Position numbers and translations under genes: made by a program. Below are positions 44,703 to 52,704 of a DNA stretch of 64,000 nucleotides, piece after piece (the stretch's first letter is position 1; each line of letters opens with the position of its first letter). Origin of the DNA: Microcoleus vaginatus PCC 9802 (lineage in GTDB: Bacteria > Cyanobacteriota > Cyanobacteriia > Cyanobacteriales > Microcoleaceae). The stretch is taken from assembly GCA_022701275.1 (NCBI GenBank), contig CP031740.1, positions 4,289,001 through 4,353,000 of the forward strand. The letters are read 5' to 3'. The notes beneath the pieces were generated by a model. That model did not search any database. It had not been told where the DNA came from and saw only the letters and a program-made list of their open reading frames with translations.

Positions 44703-44739
44703 TTTTAATTTGTAAGTTCTATTATTTTCAGGGGACTAA

Positions 44740-46077
44740 ATGGAAAACGTGCAAGCTGTGATTGCTGCAACAACATTTATATGTGTAATTTTCTTAATAA
44801 TTACAGAATGGATACACCTCACAGTTGCGGCATTTCTGGGAGCAGTGATTCTGGTTTTTACCCACGTGATGACGTTAAACAACGCGATCGAATATATCAG
44901 TCGGAGTCACGCCACGCTGGGCTTATTTTTCGGAGTCATGGTAATAGTGAGAGCCTTTGAGCCTACCAAAGTATTTGAATACTTGGCAACTCAAATTGTG
45001 CTTTTGGCTAAAGGCAAAGGCAAAAATCTCTTGCTAGGTATTGTCGCAATTACTACGCCAATTTGTGCAGTTTTGCCCAATGCCACGACAGTCATGCTGC
45101 TAGCACCATTAATTCCGCCAATGGCAGAAGAAGTCGGTGTAGATTTTGTGCCGTTACTGATTTTAATGGTATTTGTAGCTAACAGTTCGGGACTGCTGAC
45201 AATCGTTGGCGATCCGGCCACATTCATTGTCGGCGATGCTATTAACATGAGCTTTGCAGATTACCTGGTAAAGTTAAGTTTGGGCGGGGCAATTGCCGTA
45301 GGAGTGATAGTAGTTATGTTGCCTTGGCTTTTCCGCGAAATTTGGCACAAGAACTTAGACGATTTGGAACATTTGCCGCACCCAACAATTAATCACCCGC
45401 GAGTCTTAGCAGTGGGCGGTGTAATTATAGCTTTCGTGCTGACATTTTTTGTAATAGGAGAGTCTCTGCCCGTGCCTATTTCACCGGCAGCGGTTGCTTT
45501 GTTGGGGGCTGCTTTGGCAATGCTTTTAGCTCACCATTCCAAAATTGATTCTGTTAATAATATTTTGCGGGATTTAGATTGGAGTACGCTGCTATTTTTT
45601 ATGTCTATCTTTGTGCTGATTGGCGGTTTGGAAAAAACCGGGGTTATCGGCAGTATATCTGGAATATTAGCAGTGATTTTAGGTAAGAATATTTTTCTGG
45701 GTTCTTTAGTTTTGTTATTTTTTGTGGGTTTGATGTCGAGCGTGGTGCCAAATATTCCGTTGGTAGTGGCGATGGTGCCACTGCTAAAACAGTATGTTGT
45801 CAATATCGGGCTCGCACCTGCAGAGGTGCTGGCTCCGGATTTTGCAGGGCAGTTTCCACCTGCTGTACTGCCACTGTTTTATGCGATGATGTACGGAGCA
45901 ACTTTAGGCGGAAACGGCACTTTGGTAGGGGCTTCTTCTAATATAGTGGCGGCGGGAATTTCTGAACTGCACGGGCGCCGGATTTCTTTTCAAACTTTTC
46001 TGCGTTACGGGCTGCCTGTGATGGCGGTGCAATTAATAACTGCGGCTATTTATGTAACTATTCGGTTTCTGATTTGA
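44740..46077 (+). CDS. ArsB/NhaD-type (ion transporter superfamily) permease
   Basis: A 445-residue integral membrane protein with about 11-12 hydrophobic segments in two related halves. Each half has a re-entrant-like motif: TPICAVLPNATTVMLLAPLI plus ANSSGLLTIVGDPATFIVG in the first, and LMSSVVPNIPLVVAMVPLL plus GATLGGNGTLVGASSNIVAA in the second. This is the SLC13/ArsB/NhaD pattern of Na+/H+ antiporters, arsenite and carboxylate transporters; the exact substrate cannot be read. AGGGG precedes the ATG. It lies divergently between two paralogous histidine kinases, with its own strong promoter and palindrome upstream. The kinases may respond to the same ion or solute. Confidence 0.85.
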   Translation: MENVQAVIAATTFICVIFLIITEWIHLTVAAFLGAVILVFTHVMTLNNAIEYISRSHATLGLFFGVMVIVRAFEPTKVFEYLATQIVLLAKGKGKNLLLGIVAITTPICAVLPNATTVMLLAPLIPPMAEEVGVDFVPLLILMVFVANSSGLLTIVGDPATFIVGDAINMSFADYLVKLSLGGAIAVGVIVVMLPWLFREIWHKNLDDLEHLPHPTINHPRVLAVGGVIIAFVLTFFVIGESLPVPISPAAVALLGAALAMLLAHHSKIDSVNNILRDLDWSTLLFFMSIFVLIGGLEKTGVIGSISGILAVILGKNIFLGSLVLLFFVGLMSSVVPNIPLVVAMVPLLKQYVVNIGLAPAEVLAPDFAGQFPPAVLPLFYAMMYGATLGGNGTLVGASSNIVAAGISELHGRRISFQTFLRYGLPVMAVQLITAAIYVTIRFLI

Positions 46078-46089
46078 AGAAGTCATTAG

Positions 46090-46145
46090 TCCTTAGTTGG
46101 CAGTTGGCAGTCAACAGTCATTAGTCAACAGTCAACAGTTAACAG
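46090..46145. repeat. (CAGTCAACAGT)n tandem repeats
   Basis: Imperfect copies of AGTCAACAGTCATTAGT fill the space between the permease stop and the downstream kinase stop. The same motif appears at 37560-37592 and 48717-48767. Confidence 0.8.
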
Positions 46146-46149
46146 TAAT

Positions 46150-47343
46150 CTAAACTCCATCCAATTCTAAGGGAAAAATTACAGTGAAGGAGGAGCCAAC
46201 TCCTACTTCAGAAACTAATTCGATTTTACCTTGCAAGAGGTTGACTAATCGAACGACAATTGCTAGCCCTAAGCCGGTAGTGTCAGGAATGCCAGAACCC
46301 AGGGAGCTGTCCGCTCGAAAATAGGGTTGAAAAATCCGATCGCAGTCTTCTGAAGCAATGCCAATTCCTGTATCGGTGATGCAGAGACTCCACTGTTCGT
46401 CTGACAATAATTCGGTTTTTATGGTAATAGTACCAGCTTGGGTGTAGCGAATGGCGTTGCTCGTCAAGTTGGTGATAATTTGCTGCAAGCGCAAGTAATC
46501 TGTCATAACTTGATCGAGAACCGGAGTGCACTCAACGACGATCTCTAAATTTTTTTCTTTAGCCAAAGGCTCGATTATTTCGACAACAGTGCCGATCGCC
46601 GATCGCACATTTGTAGCACTTAGCTGCAATTTTATGCGTCCCGCGTCGTACCGCGAGATTTCGAGAGTATCGTTAATTAATCTAAGTAAGCGTCTGCCGT
46701 TGCTGAGGACTTTATCAATATGTGCCAAATTGGGAGCCGAATCTTTAACTCTAGGATTGTTTATTTGGCGCAAAAACAATTCTGAGTAGCCAATAATAGA
46801 GGTGAGGGGGGTTTTCAATTCATGAGCTAAGTGAGATAGATTCTCTTGACTGGCGCGAAATAAACGAGTCAGCTCTTGATTTGTAAGTTGCAATTGGTTG
46901 TGCAACTCCTGTAGTTCTTGGAATCTTGCTTGGGTATAGGTTTTGAAACAGTCAGCAATTACTTCGTCGAGGGCAGCGTCAATTAAGCGGTAAGCTCGGC
47001 TGACTTCAGCGGCTGAGCCTTTTAGCAATTCTGGCTCTAAAGCATCGAAAATTACCCTCCGCAGCAAGCGGTATTCCCGCGCAATTTCTTCGGCATCGTA
47101 ACCTTGTTTTGCCCTGACAGTCCCGTGTTCTAAACTTTCTTCTACGAGTGTCCCAATGTCGCTTTCTTCTGATTGGGACAGCATAGTTACGATCGCTTGC
47201 AGTACGATGGGAAGGCTGTCGCGCACGGAAGTGTAGGTGAGTTGCTTGGCGGTTTCGATTTGCTCGTCGGAGCGAACAGCTTCGATCCAGTTTTCGGTAA
47301 TTATGTCAATTTTACCTTGTAACGCTTGACTAAAATCTGTCAT
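46150..47343 (-). CDS. Histidine kinase with RsbRD_N sensor domain (copy 2)
   Basis: A 397-residue paralogue of 43249-44457 with the same layout: RsbRD_N helical domain (about 1-135; IITENWIEAVRSDEQIET, RAKQGYDAEEIAREYRLLRR), a coiled linker, HLAHELKTPLTSIIGYSEL (His174), NLTSNAIRYTQAG, ITDTGIGI and DTTGLGLAIVV. All catalytic motifs are intact. It is soluble and has no adjacent response regulator. It is convergent with the permease gene. The next gene on the other side is the c-di-AMP riboswitch-controlled transporter, which is divergent from it. Confidence 0.93.
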   Translation of the reverse strand: MTDFSQALQGKIDIITENWIEAVRSDEQIETAKQLTYTSVRDSLPIVLQAIVTMLSQSEESDIGTLVEESLEHGTVRAKQGYDAEEIAREYRLLRRVIFDALEPELLKGSAAEVSRAYRLIDAALDEVIADCFKTYTQARFQELQELHNQLQLTNQELTRLFRASQENLSHLAHELKTPLTSIIGYSELFLRQINNPRVKDSAPNLAHIDKVLSNGRRLLRLINDTLEISRYDAGRIKLQLSATNVRSAIGTVVEIIEPLAKEKNLEIVVECTPVLDQVMTDYLRLQQIITNLTSNAIRYTQAGTITIKTELLSDEQWSLCITDTGIGIASEDCDRIFQPYFRADSSLGSGIPDTTGLGLAIVVRLVNLLQGKIELVSEVGVGSSFTVIFPLELDGV

Positions 47344-47471
47344 GGCTATTATAAATAAATCAATGGAGCGATCATATTTTATATCTCTAGGTTAGTTTAA
47401 TAATTAACTTTTTGAATTTTCTCTCAACTTTTGGGCTTCGCCGATCGCCAATAGCTACTTCTAAAGACATA

Positions 47472-47500
47472 TTGACAAAATTAAATGGTCGTGCTAGCTT
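47472..47500 (+). promoter_or_regulatory. Possible promoter of the riboswitch-transporter operon
   Basis: TTGACA (47472-47477) is followed after 17 bases by TAGCTT (47495-47500), a perfect -35 with a weak -10. It would start transcription near 47507, just before the riboswitch, which makes it plausible. Confidence 0.45.
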
Positions 47501-47539
47501 AAGTTAAATTGGCTTAAAACGTCAAGCCTAATCCACCAA

Positions 47540-47730
47540 TGCGCGATCAAACCAAGCGTGTGGCTGGAGCGGAGGAACCAATTTTCGGGGCGAATCTCTA
47601 CAGAATTAAAAAGCAAAGTTAAAAATTGCCAAATTTGAGTGTAGTTTTTGATTTTGAAATCTCAGGAGAAGGACATCTCTCAGTCCTAGCCCGTCAGCTA
47701 ACTTCGCAGGCATTGAGAAGAGACTGAAAA
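47540..47730 (+). ncRNA. Cyclic di-AMP riboswitch (ydaO/yuaA class)
   Basis: Conserved blocks of the ydaO/yuaA aptamer occur in the right order and spacing: GGAGCGGAGGAACCAATTTT (47566-47585) and CGGGGCGAATC (47586-47596) on the 5' side, then CCTAGCCCGTCAGCTAACTT (47685-47704) and CGCAGGC with TTGAGAAGAGA (47705-47723) on the 3' side. Between them lies a variable AT-rich arm and an AGGAGAAGGAC...GTCC stem. This class binds c-di-AMP and usually turns expression off, controlling ion and osmolyte transport and wall genes (established). Here it lies about 100 bases before the ABC permease gene on the same strand. The ends given are approximate. Recognised from consensus memory; a covariance-model search was not possible. 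Confidence 0.88.
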
Positions 47731-47761
47731 GCCAAATGTTCTGAAAAAGATTGTTTGGCTT
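47729..47761 (+). promoter_or_regulatory. Hairpin downstream of the c-di-AMP aptamer (candidate expression platform)
   Basis: AAGCCAAA (47729-47736) pairs perfectly with TTTGGCTT (47754-47761) around a 17-base loop. There is no U-run after it, so control may act through translation or another stem rather than a simple terminator. The loop is AT-rich. Confidence 0.5.
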
Positions 47762-47827
47762 CGTCAGTGTCTCAGGTTGGTATTGTTCAAGATTCTTGTA
47801 CCTGCCCTGACTCTGAAGGAGATTGAA

Positions 47828-48676
47828 ATGTTCATACAGCTTAATTTATCTGCGATCGCACTTGCAGGAGTTGCAACGTGGAAGCGTGTAAAACCCGTTG
47901 TCATCCGAGATGCTGTTTTGTTACCGGCTGCGGGTTTTTTGGGAATTCTTGGCTTGTGGTGGATTGTTGCCAGCTTCAAAAGCGATTTGATTCCCACTCC
48001 GTATCAGGCGTTTATAGCTAATTTAGATTACATATTGCATCCATTTTACCGGCGCGGGCCTGGAGATTTAGGCATTGGCTGGCTGCTGCTAGCGAGTTTG
48101 CGACGGGTGTTGGTGGGATTTTTGCTGGGTGCAGCAGTTGCGATTCCCGTGGGATTTACGATCGGGATGTCGAAACCGGCAATGATGGCGCTCAATCCGC
48201 TGATTCAAATCTTCAAACCGGTGTCGCCGCTAGCGTGGCTGCCGATAGCTTTATCGATTTTTAATTTAGCAGAGCCGTCGGCAATTTTTGTCATATTCAT
48301 CACGTCTTTGTGGCCGACAATTATCAACACTGCTTTGGGAGTTTCTAGCGTTTCCCAGGATTATCTGGATGTGGCGCGAGTGTTGGAAATGCCCCGCTGG
48401 AGGCGGATTACCAAAATAATTTGGCCGGCGAGTTTGCCATACATTTTTACAGGTTTGCGGATTAGTTTGGGGATTGCTTGGCTGGTGATTGTGGCGGTGG
48501 AAATGCTGACAGGCGGTGTGGGAATTGGCTTTTTTGTCTGGGATGAGTGGAGCCGTTTGAATCTGAGTTCGGTATTTTTAGCGGTGTTGGTAATTGGCAT
48601 AACTGGATTGTTGCTCGACGCTGCTGTTGACAAAGTTCAGGAATTGGTAACGCATCGACCAATCATTAATCATTAG
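47828..48676 (+). CDS. ABC transporter permease, NrtB/CmpB family
   Basis: A 282-residue permease from the ATG at 47828 (MFIQLNLSAIALAG), chosen because GAAGGAG lies about eight bases upstream; the frame is open to 47777. It has about six membrane segments and the typical FFVWDEWSRLNLSSVFLAVL end. The ATPase-contact (EAA-like) loop reads SVSQDYLDVARVLEMPRWRR. The family includes nitrate, bicarbonate, cyanate and taurine permeases. It is the first gene of an operon permease / binding protein / ATPase / Usp under a c-di-AMP riboswitch. The gene order differs from nrtABCD and cmpABCD, so the substrate is open. Confidence 0.9.
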   Translation: MFIQLNLSAIALAGVATWKRVKPVVIRDAVLLPAAGFLGILGLWWIVASFKSDLIPTPYQAFIANLDYILHPFYRRGPGDLGIGWLLLASLRRVLVGFLLGAAVAIPVGFTIGMSKPAMMALNPLIQIFKPVSPLAWLPIALSIFNLAEPSAIFVIFITSLWPTIINTALGVSSVSQDYLDVARVLEMPRWRRITKIIWPASLPYIFTGLRISLGIAWLVIVAVEMLTGGVGIGFFVWDEWSRLNLSSVFLAVLVIGITGLLLDAAVDKVQELVTHRPIINH

Positions 48677-48716
48677 TCAGTTTGCAGTTTGCAGTTGTTA
48701 GGAAAGCAGTTGTCAG

Positions 48717-48767
48717 TTGTCAACAGTTAACAGTCAACAGTCAACAGTCAACAGTTAACAGTCATTA
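48717..48767 (+). repeat. (AGTCAACAGTCAAC)n tandem repeats
   Basis: Five or so copies of AACAGTCAACAGTCAAC lie just before the binding-protein start codon (48780), where a ribosome binding site would be expected. Similar tracts occur at 37560-37592 and 46090-46145. Confidence 0.8.
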
Positions 48768-48779
48768 GCCAAATTAAAT

Positions 48780-50210
48780 ATGAGTGACAAGTTTTCCAAT
48801 GAATGGAAGCGCCGAGAATTTTTGCAAGGAATGGGAGCTGCGGCGGCGGGAATGGCTTTATCGGGTTGTGGAATTAGCGCGGATCGATCGGCAAAAGGAC
48901 TCACAGAAGAGGCCTCAGCCGTAAAGCCGATCGTCGATTCCCGAACCTTAGAAAAACCAAATTTAACCGTAGGATACGTGCCGGTTAACGATTGTGCACC
49001 ATTTGCGATCGCCTGGAAAAAAGGCTTTTTCCGCAAATACGGTTTAAACGTCCAACTCAACCGCGAAGCAAGCTGGGCAACCTCCCGCGACGGCGTAATC
49101 TTCGGCCGCCTCGACGCCTCCCCAGTCGTATCCGGCGCCGTCACAAACGCCCGAATTGGCGCCGAAGGAGCGCGCCACGCACCTCTGTGCGCGGCAATGA
49201 CAATTCACCGCCACGGCAACGCCATGACGATGAACAAAGCTATGTGGGATTCCGGTTTACGCCCGTGGCACGAATACAACGGCAATTTGGAAGAATTTGG
49301 CAAACAATTTCGAGCCTTTTTTGACAGTCAGCCGTCGGAAAAAAGAGTTTGGGCAGTGGTTCTGAGTTCTGCTATTTACGAATACTTTGTCCGCTACATA
49401 TCGGCGGCTGCCGGTGTCGATCCGTTCAAAGAATTTCGGGTAATTATTGTGCCACCGCCGCAGATGGTAACGAACATCAGGATTGGCGCGATGCAGGCTT
49501 ACATGGTGGCCGAACCTTGGAATACGCGGGCAATTCAAGGCAATTTGGGCGTGGGTTTTACCTTCGTCCAAGGCAAGGAAGTTTGGCTGGGGCATCCCGA
49601 TCGCCTTTTGGGAGTAATGCAATCATTCATTGAGGAAAATCCGAAGACTTATTACTCGCTGGTTAAGGCAATGGTGGAAGCTTGTCAGTATTGCAGCAAG
49701 CCGGAAAATCGCAGTGAAATATCGGCGCTGCTGACTGAGCGATCGTTCACGGGGGCGAAACCGAAAAAAGGGGCGATCGACAAATTTACGCGACCCGCAA
49801 TAGTTGGCGACTACAACTATGGAGGGTTTGACGGACAAGACCGCACCATACAATCGGAAGATGCAACTATTTTCTATGACATTCCTAAGAATTTGCCTCA
49901 AATACCCGGAAATCATTCAACATTTATGTGGCAGTCTCAGAGTATTTGGTTGATGACTCAAGCCGCTCGCTGGGGACAGATTAAGGAGGTGCCAAAAAAT
50001 GCTGAGGAATTAGCTAAAAAAGGTTGGAGAACCGACCTTTACCGCAAGATTGTTGCCGAAATGGGGATCGATTGTCCCCAGGAGGATTACCAAGTGGAAC
50101 CTGCGGAACTTTTCATTGATAAAAAGGCATTTGATCCTAGCGATCCGGTGGGTTATTTGAATAGTTTTGAAATTCGAGCAAACCGCCCTCAGTCTTTTTT
50201 TCAGTCTTAA
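48780..50210 (+). CDS. ABC transporter substrate-binding lipoprotein, NrtA/CmpA family
   Basis: A 476-residue binding protein. The N-terminus has a twin-arginine signal (KRREFLQGMGAAAAGMAL) ending in a lipobox LSGC, so it is exported by Tat and lipid-anchored at the membrane, as in NrtA and CmpA. The core begins LTVGYVPVNDCAPFAIAWKK and includes GVIFGRLDASPVVSGA, MTIHRHGNAMTMNK and GAMQAYMVAEPWNTRAI, which are NrtA/CmpA-type. Residues that set nitrate versus bicarbonate binding cannot be judged without alignment. It lies 103 bases after the permease. No clear ribosome binding site is seen because a tandem repeat occupies that position. Confidence 0.9.
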   Translation: MSDKFSNEWKRREFLQGMGAAAAGMALSGCGISADRSAKGLTEEASAVKPIVDSRTLEKPNLTVGYVPVNDCAPFAIAWKKGFFRKYGLNVQLNREASWATSRDGVIFGRLDASPVVSGAVTNARIGAEGARHAPLCAAMTIHRHGNAMTMNKAMWDSGLRPWHEYNGNLEEFGKQFRAFFDSQPSEKRVWAVVLSSAIYEYFVRYISAAAGVDPFKEFRVIIVPPPQMVTNIRIGAMQAYMVAEPWNTRAIQGNLGVGFTFVQGKEVWLGHPDRLLGVMQSFIEENPKTYYSLVKAMVEACQYCSKPENRSEISALLTERSFTGAKPKKGAIDKFTRPAIVGDYNYGGFDGQDRTIQSEDATIFYDIPKNLPQIPGNHSTFMWQSQSIWLMTQAARWGQIKEVPKNAEELAKKGWRTDLYRKIVAEMGIDCPQEDYQVEPAELFIDKKAFDPSDPVGYLNSFEIRANRPQSFFQS

Positions 50211-50243
50211 GGTTTGACATCTTGCGCTTTTCCTACCGTCCCC

Positions 50244-50292
50244 CCAGGGACTTAAGTCCCTGGCTAATAGCTAAAGTCGGTTGAAACCGACT
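50244..50292. repeat. Two adjacent perfect palindromes
   Basis: CCAGGGACTTAAGTCCCTGG (50244-50263) and AGTCGGTTGAAACCGACT (50275-50292) lie between the binding-protein and ATPase genes. Both look like members of dispersed palindrome families. They could form RNA hairpins that tune expression of the downstream ATPase gene. Confidence 0.75.
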
Positions 50293-50362
50293 AAAAGATT
50301 TTAGAAATTACGCCACCGGAAGGAAATCAAATTAACACTTTACTACTTTTTAGGAGAATACC

Positions 50363-51202
50363 GTGACTCAATACTTTTCTACTTCTATCGAAGCCAGCAG
50401 CCAAGTCAAGAAGCACCCAGAATTTCTGGAAATTAACAACTTGTTCAAGTCGTATAAAAATGCTGACGGTAGCGAATTTAGCGTTTTGGACAATATCAAT
50501 TTAAGTATTGGAGAAAACGAATATATTTCGGTAATCGGTCACTCGGGTTGCGGCAAATCAACGCTGCTAAAAATAGTGGCAGGTTTGGAAAAACAGAGCG
50601 ACGGAATAGTGACACTGGAAGGAAAAGAAATTCGCAAACCGGGAGCCGATCGCATGATGGTATTTCAGCACTACGGATTGTTGCCTTGGCTGACGGTGCG
50701 GGAAAATATTCGGCTGGCAGTTGATGAAGTTTTGCGAAGTCTTAGCCGCCCCGAGAAGATTAGTCTTGTCAACGAACACCTAGCAATGGTAAACTTAACT
50801 GCAGCAGCCGATAAATATCCAGACGAAATTTCCGGAGGCATGAAACAGCGGGTTGGGATTGCGAGAGCTTTAGCGATCCGACCGAAAATGTTATTAATGG
50901 ACGAACCGTTTGGAGCGCTGGATGCTCTAACTCGCGGCAAGTTGCAGAAACAGGTGCTGGATATTTGGGAAAATCACAGACAAGCTGCAATGATGATTAC
51001 TCACGATGTGGATGAAGCTATCTATATGTCCGATCGCATTGTGCTGATGACAAACGGCCCCGCTGCGACAATAGGAGAGATTTTGTCAGTGCCGTTTGCC
51101 CGCCCGCGCGATCGCCAGGAGTTGCGGGAATCGAAGGAGTATTACGAAATCCGCAACTATGCTTTGAATTTTCTCGATCGCTACTTTACTCAAGACGAAT
51201 AA
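50363..51202 (+). CDS. ABC transporter ATPase, NrtD/CmpD family
   Basis: A 279-residue ATPase from the GTG at 50363, preceded by TTAGGAG. Walker A is VIGHSGCGKSTLLKIV, the signature is DEISGGMKQRVGIARALAIR, Walker B is MLLMDEPFGALDALTRG, and the H-loop is MMITHDVDEAIYMSDR. Sequence and length match the NrtD/CmpD/TauB/SsuB group, which powers uptake of oxyanions and organic anions. Only one ATPase gene is present; there is no NrtC-type ATPase fused to a regulatory binding domain. It is third in the c-di-AMP riboswitch operon. Confidence 0.93.
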   Translation: MTQYFSTSIEASSQVKKHPEFLEINNLFKSYKNADGSEFSVLDNINLSIGENEYISVIGHSGCGKSTLLKIVAGLEKQSDGIVTLEGKEIRKPGADRMMVFQHYGLLPWLTVRENIRLAVDEVLRSLSRPEKISLVNEHLAMVNLTAAADKYPDEISGGMKQRVGIARALAIRPKMLLMDEPFGALDALTRGKLQKQVLDIWENHRQAAMMITHDVDEAIYMSDRIVLMTNGPAATIGEILSVPFARPRDRQELRESKEYYEIRNYALNFLDRYFTQDE

Positions 51203-51248
51203 CACCCGACGGATCGACATAACAATTCACTTAAGAGAGGTTAAGCCT

Positions 51249-52034
51249 GTGAATCTCAAAACAATGTTAGCGCGTTTTGAAAGTGCATTGGGATACCAAA
51301 ATTTAGCAGAAGAAATGGTGTTGCTGCCGGAGCCAACATTACCAGTTTCTAAGAAATCAAAATCCCCAAAACAGGCAAAAACTATCAATTTTATTGTCGG
51401 TTACAACAGTTCTCCCCAAAGTCAAATAGCTCTGGATATTACCCTTTGGATGGCGCATCAAACTCGTTTAGTAACAACTAAAGAAGTCACGGTTCAAGTT
51501 GTCTACGTGATCGACGAATCGTCAAAAAGTTACCGCGAAGATACTTGCAAAGTTGCTGTAGCAAATGCCTTAGCTGCACAGCAGAAAGTGTCTGATTTAG
51601 AGCAAACATTCGCCCTTAATTGTGCAGCGCCTGCGCTCGCTTTACCAACCGAAATCCCATCGGTATCCCAGCAAAAAACTTGGATAGATCCGCATTATTT
51701 TCAAGCAATTTATGGTCAAAATAATGAGTACGAGGTAGCAGATAAGTTGCTGTGGCAAGCGCGCTGTTTGGCTGAGGAATGGCGCGGTTTATTCAAAGCT
51801 CATTTACGCATCGGGGGGGTTGCTACAGAACTGAGAAAGGTGGTTGAAGTAGAATCAGCAAATTTACTGTTCTTGGGCTGTGGTTCTGGCAACCATCGGC
51901 TGGTTAGGGAACTAGGCAATAATTTTCCCTGCTGCGTACTCGGGATTCCTTCGGCACTCAGCTATCACATCGATGTTCAGCCTGAAGAAAGTTTGAGCAA
52001 GTTACAGTTGGCGACAACTATACCTGCAGGTTAA
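51249..52034 (+). CDS. Universal stress protein (UspA-like), last gene of the transporter operon
   Basis: A 261-residue protein from the GTG at 51249, supported by AGAGAGG eight bases upstream. A 50-residue N-terminal extension precedes a Usp fold: INFIVGYNSSPQSQIALDIT (first strand and Ser/Asp-rich loop), TVQVVYVIDESSKSYRED, a longer insertion (about residues 110-165), then EVESANLLFLGCGSGNHRLV and CCVLGIPSALS (the G-x-x-S-type nucleotide-binding end). It begins 46 bases after the ATPase. Some Usp proteins in other bacteria bind ATP or c-di-AMP (established for certain members). Here it may link the transporter to the same messenger; that is inference. Confidence 0.75.
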   Translation: MNLKTMLARFESALGYQNLAEEMVLLPEPTLPVSKKSKSPKQAKTINFIVGYNSSPQSQIALDITLWMAHQTRLVTTKEVTVQVVYVIDESSKSYREDTCKVAVANALAAQQKVSDLEQTFALNCAAPALALPTEIPSVSQQKTWIDPHYFQAIYGQNNEYEVADKLLWQARCLAEEWRGLFKAHLRIGGVATELRKVVEVESANLLFLGCGSGNHRLVRELGNNFPCCVLGIPSALSYHIDVQPEESLSKLQLATTIPAG

Positions 52035-52169
52035 ACTTGTTCACTCGTTGGGTCAGAATCTAATTATGTAAGGTGCGCTAGGCGCACCCTACGACTATAA
52101 TTCGCGCGCCCAACCTTTTTTTGCGTAAGTTCTATATCGATCAAAAATTAAAAATGGTTTCCTCGCTCG

Positions 52170-52203
52170 AAGTCCTAATTATGAGACAATTAGGACTTTT
52201 TTT
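52170..52203 (+). terminator. Intrinsic terminator of the c-di-AMP riboswitch operon
   Basis: The stem AGTCCTAATT / AATTAGGACT (10 bp) around ATGAGAC is followed by seven T. It lies 136 bases after the usp stop. A short GGTGCGCTAGGCGCACC palindrome at about 52071-52088 precedes it. Confidence 0.88.
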
Positions 52204-52249
52204 GATTGTGGAAATTTTAAAATTTATTGTCAAGGAAAATTATCGGCAC

Positions 52250-52468
52250 TTATCTGATCATAGACAATTCGTTAACTAATTTTATCCTTCCCCGGCACAC
52301 AGAGCGCAGCAGCCGATCAATCGAGCGTTTGTCTTCCTCAGTCAAATTTTCGTCAAAAATAGCAGCCATCAAACCATACCTATCGGCTAGAGTAATGTAG
52401 CCATTTTGATTCACTTCGGCAAACAGCTCGCCCAAAGCAGAGGGAATCAGGTGGACAGGAGTTTGCAT
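52250..52468 (-). CDS. Small conserved hypothetical protein (72 aa)
   Basis: From the ATG at 52468 (MQTPVHLIPSALGELFAEVN) the product is 72 residues; an upstream start at 52522 would add a low-quality Arg/Ser segment. The sequence NQNGYITLADRYGLMAAIFD and LTEEDKRSIDRLLRSVCRGR is helical and looks conserved. It resembles small cyanobacterial proteins of unknown function. No membrane segment. It is transcribed toward the terminator at 52170-52203, which could also serve this gene. Confidence 0.6.
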   Translation of the reverse strand: MQTPVHLIPSALGELFAEVNQNGYITLADRYGLMAAIFDENLTEEDKRSIDRLLRSVCRGRIKLVNELSMIR

Positions 52469-52704
52469 AGTAATTGACTCTCTACTCGACAATCGGGCGA
52501 TCGGGCCTTTCTGTGGCAACAAAAGGCGATCGCATTATAAAAATTTATAGCTGTATTGCCTTTAAAAGGGTGACAATAAGCCGCAAAATTCGTGATAGTA
52601 AACAGCAAAATTTGTGAAGTAAATCACCTTTAAAATTTGCGAATTATGATAAAGCTTGCAGGTGCGTTTTAGGGAAGACCGAGCAACTGCAAACTTAATG
52701 TTTT

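Noticed and set aside
50244-50292. Palindromes as a terminator between binding protein and ATPase genes
   Set aside because: Neither palindrome is followed by a T-run, and the ATPase gene appears to belong to the same operon.
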